A DNA stretch of 64,000 nt from Campanula takesimana (Eukaryota > Streptophyta > Magnoliopsida > Asterales > Campanulaceae). Of the stretch, positions 22,446 through 34,188 are shown piece after piece (position 1 is the first letter of the stretch; each line of letters starts with the position of its first letter). The notes beneath the pieces are model-generated. The model saw only the letters and a list, made by a program, of their open reading frames with translations, searched no databases and had not been told where the DNA came from. The stretch spans positions 310,001 through 374,000 of the forward strand of contig JAOWBW010000426.1 in NCBI GenBank assembly GCA_026119855.1, written 5' to 3'. The position numbers were made by a program, and so were the translations under genes.

Positions 22446-23976
22446 TGTAAGTACCCCAATCTGAAATCAACCTACTTTAGAGGAATTCTTGGTACCATTT
22501 AGGGATAAACCAATGGGCCGGGACCTCACTAGGATAAACCTGATATTCCAGGACTGAACTGGAATTAAACTTAGAAAAATCCAGAAGCTCTCCAAGTCGA
22601 GTCGTACGGATGGTTTGGGCACATGAGGTCCCTAGCCGTACGGCTATGTTGGGCACCCTCAGCCTCTATAAACTGAACCCCATGCTGATCATTTCAGTGG
22701 GGAGATAACGTTTTATGAGTTGAAACTCTGCCAGTTTGAGAGCAGAAAGTGAGTGATATATACATTTGAGTGATTAGAGAGGAAGATAGGCCATAACCAC
22801 AATAGATGAAGCCTCCTTCTCCCCATCTTCTTCTTCATCTCAAACTTTCTTTTATCTTTGTTCATATTACTTGTTTATCTTGTGATTATCTCTTCTTGTT
22901 CTTGCAAAGTCTTGTCCATTTCAAGCACTTTACATTTCTTGCAAGTCTTGTCCATTTTCAAGCACTATATCTATATATTATATAAGTCTTGGCCTTTCAA
23001 GCTATATATATTATGATTATATATGTATATGATCCAAATCATGAGGTGATTCAAGGTTCCTTTCACACCTAGTGTGTGATTATAGGGTAAAACCTAAAGA
23101 TGATCATGGTTTGTTACATTTTCATGTTGATTTTGTTTTATTTGGCCATAAGAGTCATGATTTGGGGATAAAGTTCCAATCTTTATCACCCCAACCATGA
23201 TCTAGCCATAAATCACCAAGTATGGGACATAAAGATTTGATCTTTATGTTATATTTGTGTCCCTAAAGGTTTGATCTTGTATTATAAGTCCACTTTGGTG
23301 GTAAATTTTCAATCTTTATCCACCAAAATGGTCATTTTGGTTTAAATGCCATGATCATCAACTTTTCATAAATTTCTCCAATGATTGCCTTTGATCACAC
23401 CCAAATCTTTGTTTTTGGGGTTCCTTTGATGATCAAAGTGCATAGGAATGAACTTTTCAAAGTTTTGTTGTTAATCATAAACTGGAAATCAACATTCCAG
23501 TCCAGTTTCAGCAAAGATACTCTGTTTTGACTGAAACTGGACTGTTTTCTGAATAAACTGTAAAAATTCCCTAGAGAGCCCTTCCCATCCGTACGGCTAC
23601 TTTGGCCGGGGAGGTCATTTTCCAGTTTCTTCCTTTCCTAACCAGAAAGTTTGCAAAATAAACCTTTTCTGTTAAATAATTAACTGGTTTTGTCAAAACA
23701 GTCAGTTTCTCCCATTTTGAAAACACACACACACACATGCACTTTCGTGAACTAACATTAGGGAGACTCGGTCCTATCCGAGGCGACTTGGGTGACGTGA
23801 AACTTTTCCCAAGGCGTAACCTGACCTCCGAACTAATGGAATCTCTAACCTTTTCTTTTGTTGGGTCAAATAATTAACAAAAGTGGCGACTCCGTTATTT
23901 TTTGGCATGTTAACCGCGTTTGGCCTTTCGCCCCCATAACTCGTCGCGTTTTACGCGCGGGGGCGGGATCCTTACA
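22446..23976 (+). repeat. 3' LTR of element B
   Basis: TGTAAGTACCCC ... GGGATCCTTACA, 1531 bp against 1547 bp for the 5' LTR; part of the difference is a small duplicated segment (ACCAAGTATGGGACAC near 4345) present only in the 5' LTR. It is preceded by CGAAGGGCTC instead of a clear polypurine tract; A and C have GAGGGGCTC at the same place. Confidence 0.93.
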
Positions 23977-23981
23977 CAAGG
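23977..23981. repeat. Target site duplication of element B (right copy, CAAGG)
   Basis: Directly after the 3' LTR; pairs with 3569-3573. Confidence 0.93.
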
Positions 23982-24399
23982 TTACATCCCAACATTCCAA
24001 TCTCTATTTCAATTATTAATCATTTCTTAATGTAATGGTTTAGCAATAATTCAACATGTAATTCTTAGCATAAATCAATAAAATCATTTAGCTTTCATTT
24101 TTCCTTTTCTTCTCATTGTAAGTTGTTAGCACTTTTTTATTAATTAATTGAAGGACATTTAGCAAGACCCGCGTAAGCGGGGCGGAGTGGGTGTTTAAGT
24201 ACTTCCCACTCCGTCACCTAACCCCCGAACCCTTCTCCCTTGAATCTCTAGTTTCGTAATCTTAAAAAAAGGCTCTTTTCTTAGGTTTTCTCGCGTTCCT
24301 CTAAAAACGTGGGTGGTGACTCTAAAACTTAAAACACAAAGTAGACATCCTAGGTAATTCACTGCTCTAGCCAAGCCGTGGTTCCCCGGGGTATCTACA
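23982..24399 (+). repeat. 3' LTR of element A, right part
   Basis: Continuation of 2728-3573. It ends CCCCGGGGTATCTACA like the C LTR read on the minus strand. The following CAATG (24400-24404) is the expected right target duplication of A; its partner is off window. Confidence 0.88.
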
Positions 24400-24782
24400 C
24401 AATGCCATTAATGAAGAGTTAAAATCTATGAAAGACAACGATGTTTGGGATCTTGTCCCATTATCTAAAGATGTGAAACCTATTGGTTGTAAATGGATAT
24501 TTAAAACCAAAAGGGATTCACAAGGTAATGTGGAAAGATATAAATCTCGTCTTGTTGCCAAAGTTTTACTCAATAAGAAGGCATTGATTATAAATAAACA
24601 TTCTCCCCGGTAACTTCTAAAAACTCCTTTAGGATCATTATGGTACTAGTAGCACATTATGACCTTGGGCTTCATCAAATTGATGTAAAGACAACTTTTC
24701 TCAATGGAGACATTGAGGAAACTATCTAATTGAAGAAACTAGAAATGGTGACTAATTTGGATCAAACTAGTCAATTAGTTTG
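24400..24782 (+). pseudogene. Copia element D, reverse-transcriptase N-terminal part
   Basis: Frame from 24428 gives MKDNDVWDLVPL, then KPIGCKWIFKTKRDSQGNVE and RYKSRLVAKV, the classic start of the copia RT (RVT_2). A frameshift near 24570 and stops follow; the shifted frame shows DVKTTFLNGDIEETI, the catalytic DVKTAFLNG-type motif. It stops at the target site of element C and continues at 32691. The upstream pol and gag of D must lie left of element A, outside the window. Confidence 0.88.
24778..24782. repeat. Target site duplication of element C (left copy, GTTTG)
   Basis: GTTTG before the LTR and again at 32686-32690 after the other LTR. Confidence 0.93.
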
Positions 24783-26044
24783 TGTAGATACCCCGGGAAA
24801 CCACAGCTTGGCTAGAGCGGTGAATTATCCTAGGATGTCTATTTGTGTTTTAATTGTTTAGAGTCACCACCTATGTTATTAAGGAAACATAAGAAAAACC
24901 TAAAGAAATAGCCTATTTTTATATACAAAACCAGATATTCGGGAAGAGAAGGGTTCGGGGGTTAGATGACGGAGTGGGAAGTACTTAAATACCCACTCCG
25001 CCCCGCTTACGCGGGTCTTGCTACTATTGGTGTTCTAATGCTAAATGTCCTTATTTTAATATGAGAAAAGTGCTAACAATTATAATGTAAAGAAAAGTAG
25101 AATTACAAAAGAGAAATAAAAAGAAACTTATTTTATTGATTTTATGCTAAAGATTACATGTAACAATTACATCAATATGAAATGGGGAAATTAAAGTAGT
25201 ATTTGAAATGTTGGAAGATAACCTTGACCAAACTTCAATAGTGAAGTGGCCTTTTAGGTCATGTTCCCTTTTATGGGGATTGCATACATTGAATAGACAA
25301 ATAAAATAGAAGAAGAAGGATAAAGTACCTTTAGAAAAAGAAGAACTTCAAACTTTAACTTGGAGATGGAGTTGTTGTAGAGAAAATATTGTGCAACACT
25401 TTGTGTAGTGTTTTTGTAGAGAAAATATTTGTTGAGAGAATGTGTGTAGAGTTTTTGTGTGTAAGAAGTTGAAGTCGAAGAACTTGTGTATAGTTTTTGT
25501 AGAGAAGATGAAGTTGGGTCCTTTTCTAAGGTAGGAATGAGAGGTTTAAATAGGTGGAGGAAGGAGGGAAAGAAGTTTTTCTAACCAATAAGAAAATAAA
25601 GAAAAAGAAAATAATAAATAGAAAATCAAATAAGAATGAAATAAAATATTTTGTTTTTATGGAGAATGGCTAGAATAAAGGATTGGGAGTTACAAAATAA
25701 AATGAGTTTAATGCTAGAATAAAACATGTGATGAAAAAGTTGTTTTTGACTTTAAAAATGGAGGAAAAAAGGCTGCAATCCGTAACAGTCAAAGTGGGAA
25801 CCGCGCGAGTCCGGCCTACTGGACCAAACGCGCGCGCTCCCCATAACCATTACGGGAGGCGCCCGCGGGTAAAAAAGACAGAATGACAGAATGACCCTAA
25901 AAGTTAACTCTGTTATGCAGTTTAGTCCAAAACTAACGGAATTAGTTAGGAACTTAACCGAGTAACATAAATCAACAAAAATAAGTTAAATAAAATATAC
26001 TATGTATGCAATCGGGGTGAGAGGTCCAAGGCGGGGTGTCTACA
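24783..26044 (-). repeat. 3' LTR of element C
   Basis: 1262 bp; on the plus strand it reads TGTAGATACCCCGGGA ... GGCGGGGTGTCTACA. A TATA-like CTATTTAAACC lies on the minus strand near 25548-25558. Next to it, in internal sequence, stands GAGGGGCTC (minus strand) in the place of a polypurine tract. Confidence 0.92.
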
Positions 26045-28800
26045 GAGCCCCTCGGCGACGTGGATTGCAAAGTAAAATGCGTCGACGAAAGAACAAAACA
26101 TCCGTCGAGGACATCGACAAGGGAAAATAAAGACTAAATAAAAAGCAGGAATTATTGAAATTGCAAGGGATAGGAATGCGCTCCCTGTGTGAGCGACTTT
26201 TGCTGATAGAAGGGGTGCGGTAGCATGAAATCGGCCCACCGTGGCCAATATTTAAAGTCCGTATAGGGGACTGGAGGGACTCGAGAGTCTGCCTGCTGAT
26301 TTGGAGGGACTCGAAAGTCTGCCTGCTGATTTGGAGGGACTCGAAAGTCTGCCTGATGATTTAGAGTCCGTGTAGGGGACTAGAGATGAATGTGAATTTG
26401 TTGAGTAGACTTTGCTGATGAGGTGGTGATTTCAGTGGTTCACCGCGGATCTGTGCGCCTGTACCTGTTATGCGTATGCTTTGCAAATGCATGTGCTCGT
26501 GTCAGATGAGAGAAAATTGTGCTTGTGGTGCTTTGTGATTTGAAAAGCAGATTTGCATGAGAGAGATTTTAAAAGGATGGGGAAATTGTTTTTTGTGTGT
26601 GATGTGATTTGTAGAAAGCGTGAATGATGTTCATACTTTCACTTACCATGGCCGCTTGATTTGTGATGGATTTCTGATGCCGTGGCTTTGATGAAGGATG
26701 TTGACACTTTTGATGAAGATGAGTTCCTTGTACTGTTGACTGAGTGTCGGTGAGATGACATTCTGGATGATGGGTTGGTCATGCCAAAAGGCTGCCTACG
26801 TACCCCTTGAAGAGAATCAGACCAGCGTAGTTCAGGGATGGTGGAGAACGCTGGGGAAGAAACTAGGAGCAATGCAGAATAAATCACATACTTTTTACAC
26901 AAGTAAGAAAAATAAAAATAAAAAGAAAAAGAAAAAATCTTTTTTTTTTAGTTTAGAAGGAAAAGAATATGTACACACGTGAGAAGAAGATTTTTTTTTT
27001 AGTTCGTGGGTGAACCATTTTAATCATTGTGTGTTTGTAAAGTCAACCCAAGATCAAGTCATGTTCGGTCGAAGTCAGGATTGCCTCGCTTGAATTCTGT
27101 TGTCGCTGTTGTGCCCAACGAAGATTGATGTCTAGCCCTAAGAGATTTGTCGATTATAGGGCTTTAAAGGAATTTTGATGCCAAGATTCCAAGGGATGGC
27201 TGATTGTGAAGCCCCTAGAATGCCTTTGATGCCAAACTTTGAGTGACTTGCATAGCCCCAAGATAAATCAGCCCTTGGCTCATTCAAATAAATCGTCTTT
27301 TGTTGACGTGAGCAAGCCTCAAGAGGAGATTATTGATATCGAGAGATTGCTAAGCCCCAAATGTCATGTTCTTGTTGTTTGCGGGCTTTGAGATGGTGGG
27401 TTGTGAAGACATGTCGATGTAAAACCCTAAATTATCTTGGAATCGGCTTGGCATTGAGAGCGGATTCACCGTCGGGTGGAATTCTTGATAGAGATCTCCT
27501 TCTTACTCTTTCTGGGGAGATGAACAGCCTCGTTGTGGTCGGTACCCAAATGCAGTAATGTCTTGTGGTGTTGTCGAGGTTGCGGATGATAAGGTCTTGG
27601 TGTGATAAGGTCCCAAATGGGTATGCTTGCTTGAGTTTTCTTGAGTTGAACTAAAGACGGATCTTCGGATGCAACTAGCGCTTGAAGCTCAAAAGCCGCA
27701 CTTTTTTCTTTTGATCTTGGAGAAGGGGGTGCTGAATTGCAGAAACATTGGGATTGGCCAAGGCATTTCCCGCTATAACCCTGTTTTGATAGAGTTTAGC
27801 ATATTGAATCTTTTTCCTTTTCTCTAAGACTTCCTTCATAATCTCGTCGTAAGTCCTAACAAGTATTGCCAATTTCACTCATAACATCGGAGCCCTTATT
27901 TAAAACCAAGAGAACTTTGACGTGAAGTTCCAAGAGACCCTTGAAGCTTGCTTGGTTCCATGAAGACTATTCCCCTCATTGAATTGCTCGGGTATCATTC
28001 CCCAAAAAGCTTGTCAAAGCCCCTTAAAAGACTTTCGGTGCCAAATTAGTTAGGAACTTTGCTAAGGCCACCGTTGGGGGAGGTAAAGTGAGTTGCATTT
28101 TTGCTAAGGGAGCCTTTCAAACTTGATTATAGCCTCTAGTGTGCCACTATTGATTGCAAGTAGAACGAGAAAAACATATCCCTGATTGGTGGAACAGGCA
28201 CGAGCACACATGACATAAAAGCTTTTCGACATTCCTCTTGAGAGACTTTGAGGATAGTCTCACACATCTTTCTTGAGCGTAGCCCCTACGGCTCATTAAC
28301 TGTCAAATGAAGCAAAAGAAGCTCTCGTTCTTTAGTCACATAGCCCCTAGGGCGTCATCATTTGTCGGGCAAGGCAAGAGACTTGTCCTCGTGTGCGGGA
28401 ACAAGCATAAGAGGACATGGCAAGAGCTACTCCATTCTCGGGAATCCTTTTAACATACTGTAGGGGCACATGCTTGGAGAAGCTTGAAAGCTGAGTCACA
28501 CATTGTTGCCATTTGCTGCCCAACCAATTGACTTACTGGGGACTATTTGTGCAACCTCGTACCCTTCAATGATGGGCTTGTTCTCGGATGGATCTTGGTT
28601 ACCACGGGCCATCTTTCTCATGAACCCAATAATGCACATTGATGGAGAAAACACTTACTTCAATGACCCCAAACAACCTTTGATTGTGCCATGTCTTGTC
28701 GAGCCTTTTGCGATTCCAAAGTTGACTCGGTGGGGAATTGACTTGCTGAGGAGATTAAATGTAGAACTTGTGTAGTTGTCTTCTTTAAAGGCCAGGGATC
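26045..28800 (-). other. 3' internal region of element C, no pol
   Basis: Homologous in reverse complement to 1-2727. It holds three units of about 30 bp (GGAGGGACTCGAAAGTCTGC type, 26266-26370) and TACGTAGGCAGCC (minus strand, near 26790). On the plus strand an open frame at 28503-28775 is antisense to the element, but it resembles nothing I know and does not resemble the antisense ORF of B. Confidence 0.6.
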
Positions 28801-29097
28801 TCCATTTCTCTTTCCCTTCTCTCTCTCACTCTCTCATTTTTTTTATGACGCACCCTGTTTTTTTCCTACACCGCCCTTTCGGGTTTTCAATCTAGCGGGC
28901 ATCTCTTTTGCGTCTTTATTTTGACTCGATTAATTAGGAAGTGTGCATTGACTCTAGCTGAGGATGAGAGACATGTGATTTTGCGGTAGAGACCTTTTGT
29001 CACTAATGATGAGTGACATTGACTTGACTAGGGAAGTAGCCCCTAGTATTGACATGTATTTTTATTTATTGAATGACTTACGAAGGCAAGTAAGTCA

Positions 29098-30174
29098 TTA
29101 AGAGAGAAAAGAAGGAAAGCCCCAATTTGATTGCAAGAAACTGGGAGTATCACTGAAAGATAAGAAGCCCCTAGACTCGACAAGGAACGTAAAGCGATTC
29201 CAAATATAAGAAAGTTGTTCAATCTTTTTGGTGATTAATTCATTGGCAAATGAATCGTACAAAGATGTCTTGACAAGTTCGAGATGATACATGCTTGTCT
29301 CATAGGAGGACTCGGCCACTTCTCGGAGAAAATTGTCAACTCTAATTCCCGCATCATACATGCTTGTAAAATCCGGATAAAAGGCCCCACTAAGATGAGC
29401 TTGGTGGTCCAAATTCAAACACTTCAAGAAGATGTCCATTTGTTCCTTCTTGGAGGGCCTATCAATGATCTCGGCTAACTTATCATTCCAACGGCGAGAA
29501 AAGTCCCCAAATGATTCATTGCCTTTTTGCATGGTGTTCTCCAATTCTTTATTTGTGGGACGTTACATAAAATTGCCTTGGTATTGCTTCTTGAAGGCAA
29601 ACATAGCGGCATCCCAATTGAGGCGGGTGGAAATCGGGAGACCCATATACCAATCTTTTGCGACCCCATCGAGAGTAAGTGGGAAGCACTGTGCCATTAT
29701 TTGAGGAGATACTTTCTTCGGTAGAATGGCCTAAATGTAGGAGTCAACATGAGCATCGGGACAAGAGTTGCCATTGAACTTTAATATACCGGGCATTTTG
29801 AATCTTTCAGGAAGGGTCACCATTGTGTTCATGAGAAGAGAAGCTTGATGAAGATCAGTGCTCGGGCCCTTGTGCAAATTTAGCCCACTAAGCTTTTGGT
29901 CAATGTAGGACATGGTAGTGTTGACAAAACCTGTGTCGATGCTTAGGACCTCTTTCCTTTCATTTGTGAGCCCCTTCAATTGGTCCTCGAGCTTAGCAAG
30001 TTCTTTCTTATGGGCCATTCTCTCATGCTTGAGATGGGCTTGCCACAAATCATCCTTGCATCGGGCATTCTCGGCGAGTGCATCGATTTGTCCTTTTAGT
30101 GCTTTGACCATGTTGGCTATATACTCGTTGGACCGGGAGAGATTGCCACCATTTTTGTTGCCGTCAGAAGCCAT
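29098..30174 (-). pseudogene. gag of element C, two in-frame stops
   Basis: Starts ATG GCT TCT GAC (30174 downwards). N-terminal part with a coiled-coil-like stretch (HLKHERMAHKKELAKLEDQL), then KMPGILKFNGNSCPD and the capsid core with CFPLTLDGVAKDWYM, and further down ESFGDFSRRWNDKL and DIFLKCL. One frame is kept throughout but has an amber stop near 29731 and an ochre near 29572, so only about 358 codons with two interruptions remain. The protein would form retrotransposon particles. No zinc knuckle is seen before the final stop at about 29098. This is the only coding domain in C. Confidence 0.85.
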
Positions 30175-31410
30175 TTGACCTATTGCAGAACATGGTTGAT
30201 CTTAGGATGGCCCCACAAACACCTTTTGGGTAAAATTATTTAACCCACAAACAAGAAAAAAACTCAACCACATAAGGAAAAATGACTCTTTTTTTATTAT
30301 TTATTTACAAAAGTCGGAAGGACGTAGTCCTTTTTGGGGTTTCTAGGAATTAGTGGAATCGTCACACTAGTATATAGACCTTCTCACGGTCCCATATAAT
30401 GATCGGATTCCACCACGTTTGTGATTCCTACATGTGTCGGGATTAAACTAAATTAATGTAGTAAAGCATACATGCGGGGGCGGATTTTTTATTTTCGTGC
30501 ATAACAACCACTTGCGGACGGAGTTTTATTTCGTCCATGATAACCACTTGTTTTTCTTGGAAACGGCATGTATGATTTGAAGATATTAGTTTAGGAAAAT
30601 CTCGACACATGAAAACCGACTTGGTCACGGAGTGTTAGAACCTAGACTAAGAATGTGTTGGCTTGTGCTCGGTTAAAGAGAGGCTTAAGGTCACCCCCGG
30701 CATGTAGTCGTGAACTACGCCACGGGTTGAGGTTTACCGCTTCGAAAGAGTCAAGGTCGGGTGGAGCTTGAAACTCTCTAGGACGGGCCTCGGCGGGTTT
30801 GGGGTTATGAACTTGTGCGACTCGATTGTGAGAAATTCATAAGAATATGTGCATGTAGTGTGAGGTCAAGCCAAGTGACAATTTTATTTTTTATTTTTTT
30901 TTCAAAAGAAAATAAAAAACAAATAAGCACATATTTACAACTTTTGAATCACCCGTGTGACCGATAAAGTAAACAGAAAGTAAAAGAAGTTATGTGCAGG
31001 CCCGGTGCCCATACACTGTCAAAACTATTCTGTTTCTGTGCACCAATCTGTTCTGGGAATGCGCCCAGAAGCGTGCGCATTGGGATACCTACTCGGGAGG
31101 CGCGCGCGTTAGAAGGAGGCGGGCAGAGGCGCCCACTTCTGGGTGAAAACCTGCAAATCAGTGGGTTCAAGAGATTGCCTTGACCCTAAATAAGAAAACT
31201 TTCCCCTACAGAATTTGTTAGCACAGAAACATGGAATTGAAGGACGAGATGAGAGGCGGGTGATTCTGGTAATTGGGGTCGGACGCGCGCGCTTTAGGAC
31301 AAGAAGGCCAGAGGCGCGCGCTTCTAACCCTTTTTACCAGAATGCCCAGAAAGCAGAATAAAAGAACACCAAAAGATGAAAACGCAAGTTTAACCCTCTA
31401 AATTATCACC
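30175..31410 (-). other. 5' leader of element C
   Basis: 1.2 kb between primer site and gag ATG. Nothing coding was recognised. It is A/T-rich around 30885-30930 and has GC-rich segments with GCGCGC runs near 31100 and 31315 that resemble GC-rich patches in the C LTR (25800-25870). Confidence 0.5.
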
Positions 31411-31423
31411 AGCGGAGTCTCCA
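31411..31423 (-). promoter_or_regulatory. Primer binding site of C, altered tRNA-Arg type
   Basis: On the minus strand TGGAGACTCCGCT starts directly after the LTR and one spacer base. It differs from the B site TGGCGACTCCG at one position (C to A). Confidence 0.6.
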
Positions 31424-31424
31424 C

Positions 31425-32685
31425 TGTAGATACCCCGGGAGAACCACAACTTGGCAAGAGCGGTGAATTATCCTAGGATGTCTATTTGTGTTTTAATTGT
31501 TTAGAGTCGCCACCTATGTTATTAAGGAAACATAAGAAAGACCTAAAGAAATAGCCTATTTTTATATACAAAACCAGAGATTCGGGAAGAGAAGGGTTCG
31601 GGGGTTATATGGCGGAGTGGGAAGTACTTAAACACACACTCCGCCCCGCTTACGCGGGTCATGCTACTATTGGTGTTCTAATGCTAAATGTCCTTATTTT
31701 AATATGAGAAAAGTGCTAACAATTATAATGTAAAGAAAAGGAGAATTACAAAAGAGAAATAAAAAGAAACTTATTTTATTGATTTTATGCTAAAGATTAC
31801 ATGTAACAATTACATCAATATGAAATGGGGAAATTAAAGTAGTATTTGAAATGTTGGAAGATAACCTTGACCAAACTTCAATAGTGAAGTGACCTTTTAG
31901 GTCATGTTCCCTTTTATGGGGATTGCATACATTGACTAGACAAATAAAATAGAAGAAGAAGGATAAAGTACCTTTAGAAAAAGAAGAACTTCAAACTTTA
32001 ACTTGGAGATGGAGTTGTTGTAGAGAAAATATTGTGCAACACTTTGTGTAGTGTTTTAGTAGAGAAAATATTTGTTGAGAGAATGTGTGTAGAGTTTTTG
32101 GGTGTAAGAAGTTGAAGTCCAAGAACTTGTGTATAGTTTTTGTAGAGAAGATGAAGTTGGGTCCTTTTCTAAGGTAGAAATGGGAGGTTTAAATAGGTGG
32201 AGGAAGGAGGGAAAGAAGCTTTTATAACCAATAAGAAAATAAAGAAAATAAAATAAAAAATAAAAAATCAAATAAGAATGAAATAAAATATTTTGTTTTT
32301 ATGGAGAATGGCTAGAATAAATAATTGGGAGTTACAAAATAAAATGGGTTTAATGCTAGAATAAAACATGTGATGAAAAGGTTGTTTTTGACTCTAAAAA
32401 TGGAGGAAAAAGGCTGCAATCCGTAACAGTCAAAGTGGGAAGCGCGCGACTCCGGCCTACTGGACCAAACGCGCGCACGCCCCATGACCATTACGGGAGG
32501 CGCCCGCGGGTAAAAAAGACAGAATGACAGAATGACCCTAAAAGTTAACTCTGTTATGCAGTTTAGTCCAAAACTAAAGGAATTAGTTAGGAACTTAACC
32601 GAGTAAAAGAAATCAACAAAAATAAGTTAAATAAAAAATACTATGTATGCAATCGGGGTGAGAGGTCCAAGGCGGGGTGTCTACA
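31425..32685 (-). repeat. 5' LTR of element C
   Basis: 1261 bp, a close copy of 24783-26044 with a few per cent differences by eye, for example around the first 40 bases and in the GC-rich patch near 32440-32480. Confidence 0.92.
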
Positions 32686-32690
32686 GTTTG
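32686..32690. repeat. Target site duplication of element C (right copy, GTTTG)
   Basis: Pairs with 24778-24782. Confidence 0.93.
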
Positions 32691-33835
32691 TAAACTAAAG
32701 AAATCCATTTATGGCCTCAAGCAAGCTTCTCGTCAATGGTATTTAAAATTTAATCAAGTAATTCTTTCATTTGGCTTTGAAACGAATCTTGGTGAAGATT
32801 GTAAATACCATAAGTTCAGTGGGAGTAAATTTATATTCTTAGTCTTATATGTGGATGATATTTTGTTTGCTAGTAATGACATGAACCTTCTTAAAGAAAC
32901 TAAGAAATTTCTTTCAAACAAATTTGAAATGAAAGATCTTGGTGAGGCATCTTTTGTATTAGGAATCTAAATACACCGTGATCTCTCACGAGGTACTTTA
33001 GGATTATCACAAAAGGCCTATATAGAAAAGGTATTACAAAGGTTTAGCATGCAAAACTGTAAATCACATGACACCCCTGTTTCTAAAAGAGATAAATTCA
33101 GTCTCAATCAATGTCCTTAAAATAATTTTGAAACCAAGTATATGGAAAATATCTCTTATGCATCAGCAGTAGGAAGCTTAATGTATGCGCAAGTCTGTAC
33201 TCGTCCAGACCTTGCCTTTATTGTTGGGATACTTGGTAGATACCAAAGCAATCCTGGTAGAGAACATTGGGTTGCAGCCAAAAGAATGATGTGGTATTTA
33301 CAAAACACCAAGGACTACATGCTTACATTTTCAAAGTTTAATCATCTTGAGATCATTGGGTATTCCGATTCCGACTTTGCTGGATGCCAAGACAGCCGTA
33401 AATCAACGTCTGGTTATGTCTTCACATTAGCCGGTGAAACAATTTCTTGGAGAAGTGCCAAGCAGACACTCGTAACTTCTTCTACCATGGAAGCTGATTT
33501 TGTTACTTGTTTCGAGGCATCCAATCAAGCTATATGGCTGCGTAAATTCATTGAGGGACTGCGTATTGTCGATAGTGTCGAAAGACCTATTAAGTTATAT
33601 TGTGACAATAGGGCAGCGGTTTTGTACTCCAACAATAACAAGAGTTCGTCAAAGTCTAAGTATATAGACATTAAATTTCTTGTTGTAAGAGAAAGAGTAC
33701 AAAATGAAAAAAATAGAAATACAACTTATTGGTACAAACTCTATGTTAGCGGATCCGTTTACTAAGGCGTTATCACCTTTAGTGTTTCACGAGCATGTTG
33801 CTCATATGGGTGTAACAACTTTTGATAACATTTAA
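32691..33835 (+). pseudogene. Copia element D, RT C-terminal part and RNase H
   Basis: Continues the D reading frame after element C: KLKKSIYGLKQASRQWYLKF, LVLYVDDILFASND (the YVDD catalytic box of copia RT), FEMKDLGEASFVLGI, then a stop at 32968. The frame resumes with SYASAVGSLMYA and CTRPDLAF, and an RNase H with YSDSDFAGCQDSRKSTSGY, SSTMEADF and LYCDNRAAV. A further stop at about 33118 and a frame loss near 33765 show decay. Expected copia order RT then RNase H with the LTR soon after. Confidence 0.9.
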
Positions 33836-34179
33836 TATAGTGGGAGTTTGTGTTGTTTCTTCATTTATTGTTCTATTATTATTAAAGTTTGATCTCATTT
33901 GGTTAAAGTTGGACTAGTTGGAAGAATATGGATATATTCATTATGTTCCATGCTACACATCTACATTTTTTTTATCTATGTCATTTAGTTTGATATGTAC
34001 ATGTGATTATTGTGGGTTTAGTTGAGAATCAATTACAACGACGGCCCCTTTAGTCCTTGTACTTGTATGACTAATGGACGGGATTGTTATAAGTGACAAC
34101 AAAGTGCACATTTGGGTTGTCATTTGTATTATATTTATGATTTTAAAGGAAAGACTTGTTTTGCAACCCAAGTGGGAGA

Positions 34180-34188
34180 TTGTTAGAA
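34180..34188. repeat. 9-bp target duplication of MULE-1 (left, TTGTTAGAA)
   Basis: Right copy at 36071-36079 reads TTATTAGAA, one mismatch. Nine bases is typical for Mutator-like elements. Confidence 0.85.
34181..34188 (+). repeat. 3' LTR of copia element D, first 8 bases
   Basis: The polypurine tract AAGTGGGAGAT (34170-34180) is followed by TGTTAGAA, the LTR start, which is then interrupted by a MULE. The LTR continues at 36080. Confidence 0.75.

Larger units (their letters stand above)
3574..23976 (+). mobile_element. Element B: 20.4-kb Tat-lineage Ty3/gypsy retrotransposon with both LTRs
   Basis: Complete insertion bounded by two LTRs (3574-5120, 22446-23976) and a 5-bp duplication CAAGG. 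The order is LTR, tRNA-Arg-type PBS, 1.7-kb leader, gag, PR-RT-RNase H, a second RNase H, integrase, antisense ORF, tandem-repeat arrays, LTR. The archaeal-type second RNase H, the PBS TGGCGACTCC and an antisense ORF between integrase and 3' LTR are hallmarks of the Tat lineage (Ogre, Retand and relatives). The element is unusually long partly because 4.2 kb of gag-PR-RT is present twice in tandem. Many stops and frameshifts make it non-autonomous now. Confidence 0.93.
24783..32685 (-). mobile_element. Element C: 7.9-kb gag-only Tat-type LTR retrotransposon
   Basis: Two LTRs (24783-26044 and 31425-32685), 5-bp duplication GTTTG, primer site next to the right-hand LTR, gag at 29098-30174, all reading on the minus strand. 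No protease, RT, RNase H or integrase is present: after gag only about 200 bp separate it from the post-integrase block seen in B. The body is thus a pol-deleted, non-autonomous form, like the TR-GAG group of plant elements. Element A (1-3573) is a sister in the opposite orientation. Confidence 0.9.

Noticed and set aside
28503..28775. Plus-strand frame in C as a relic of the antisense ORF
   Set aside because: No sequence resemblance to the antisense ORF of B and no known domain; kept only as a note.
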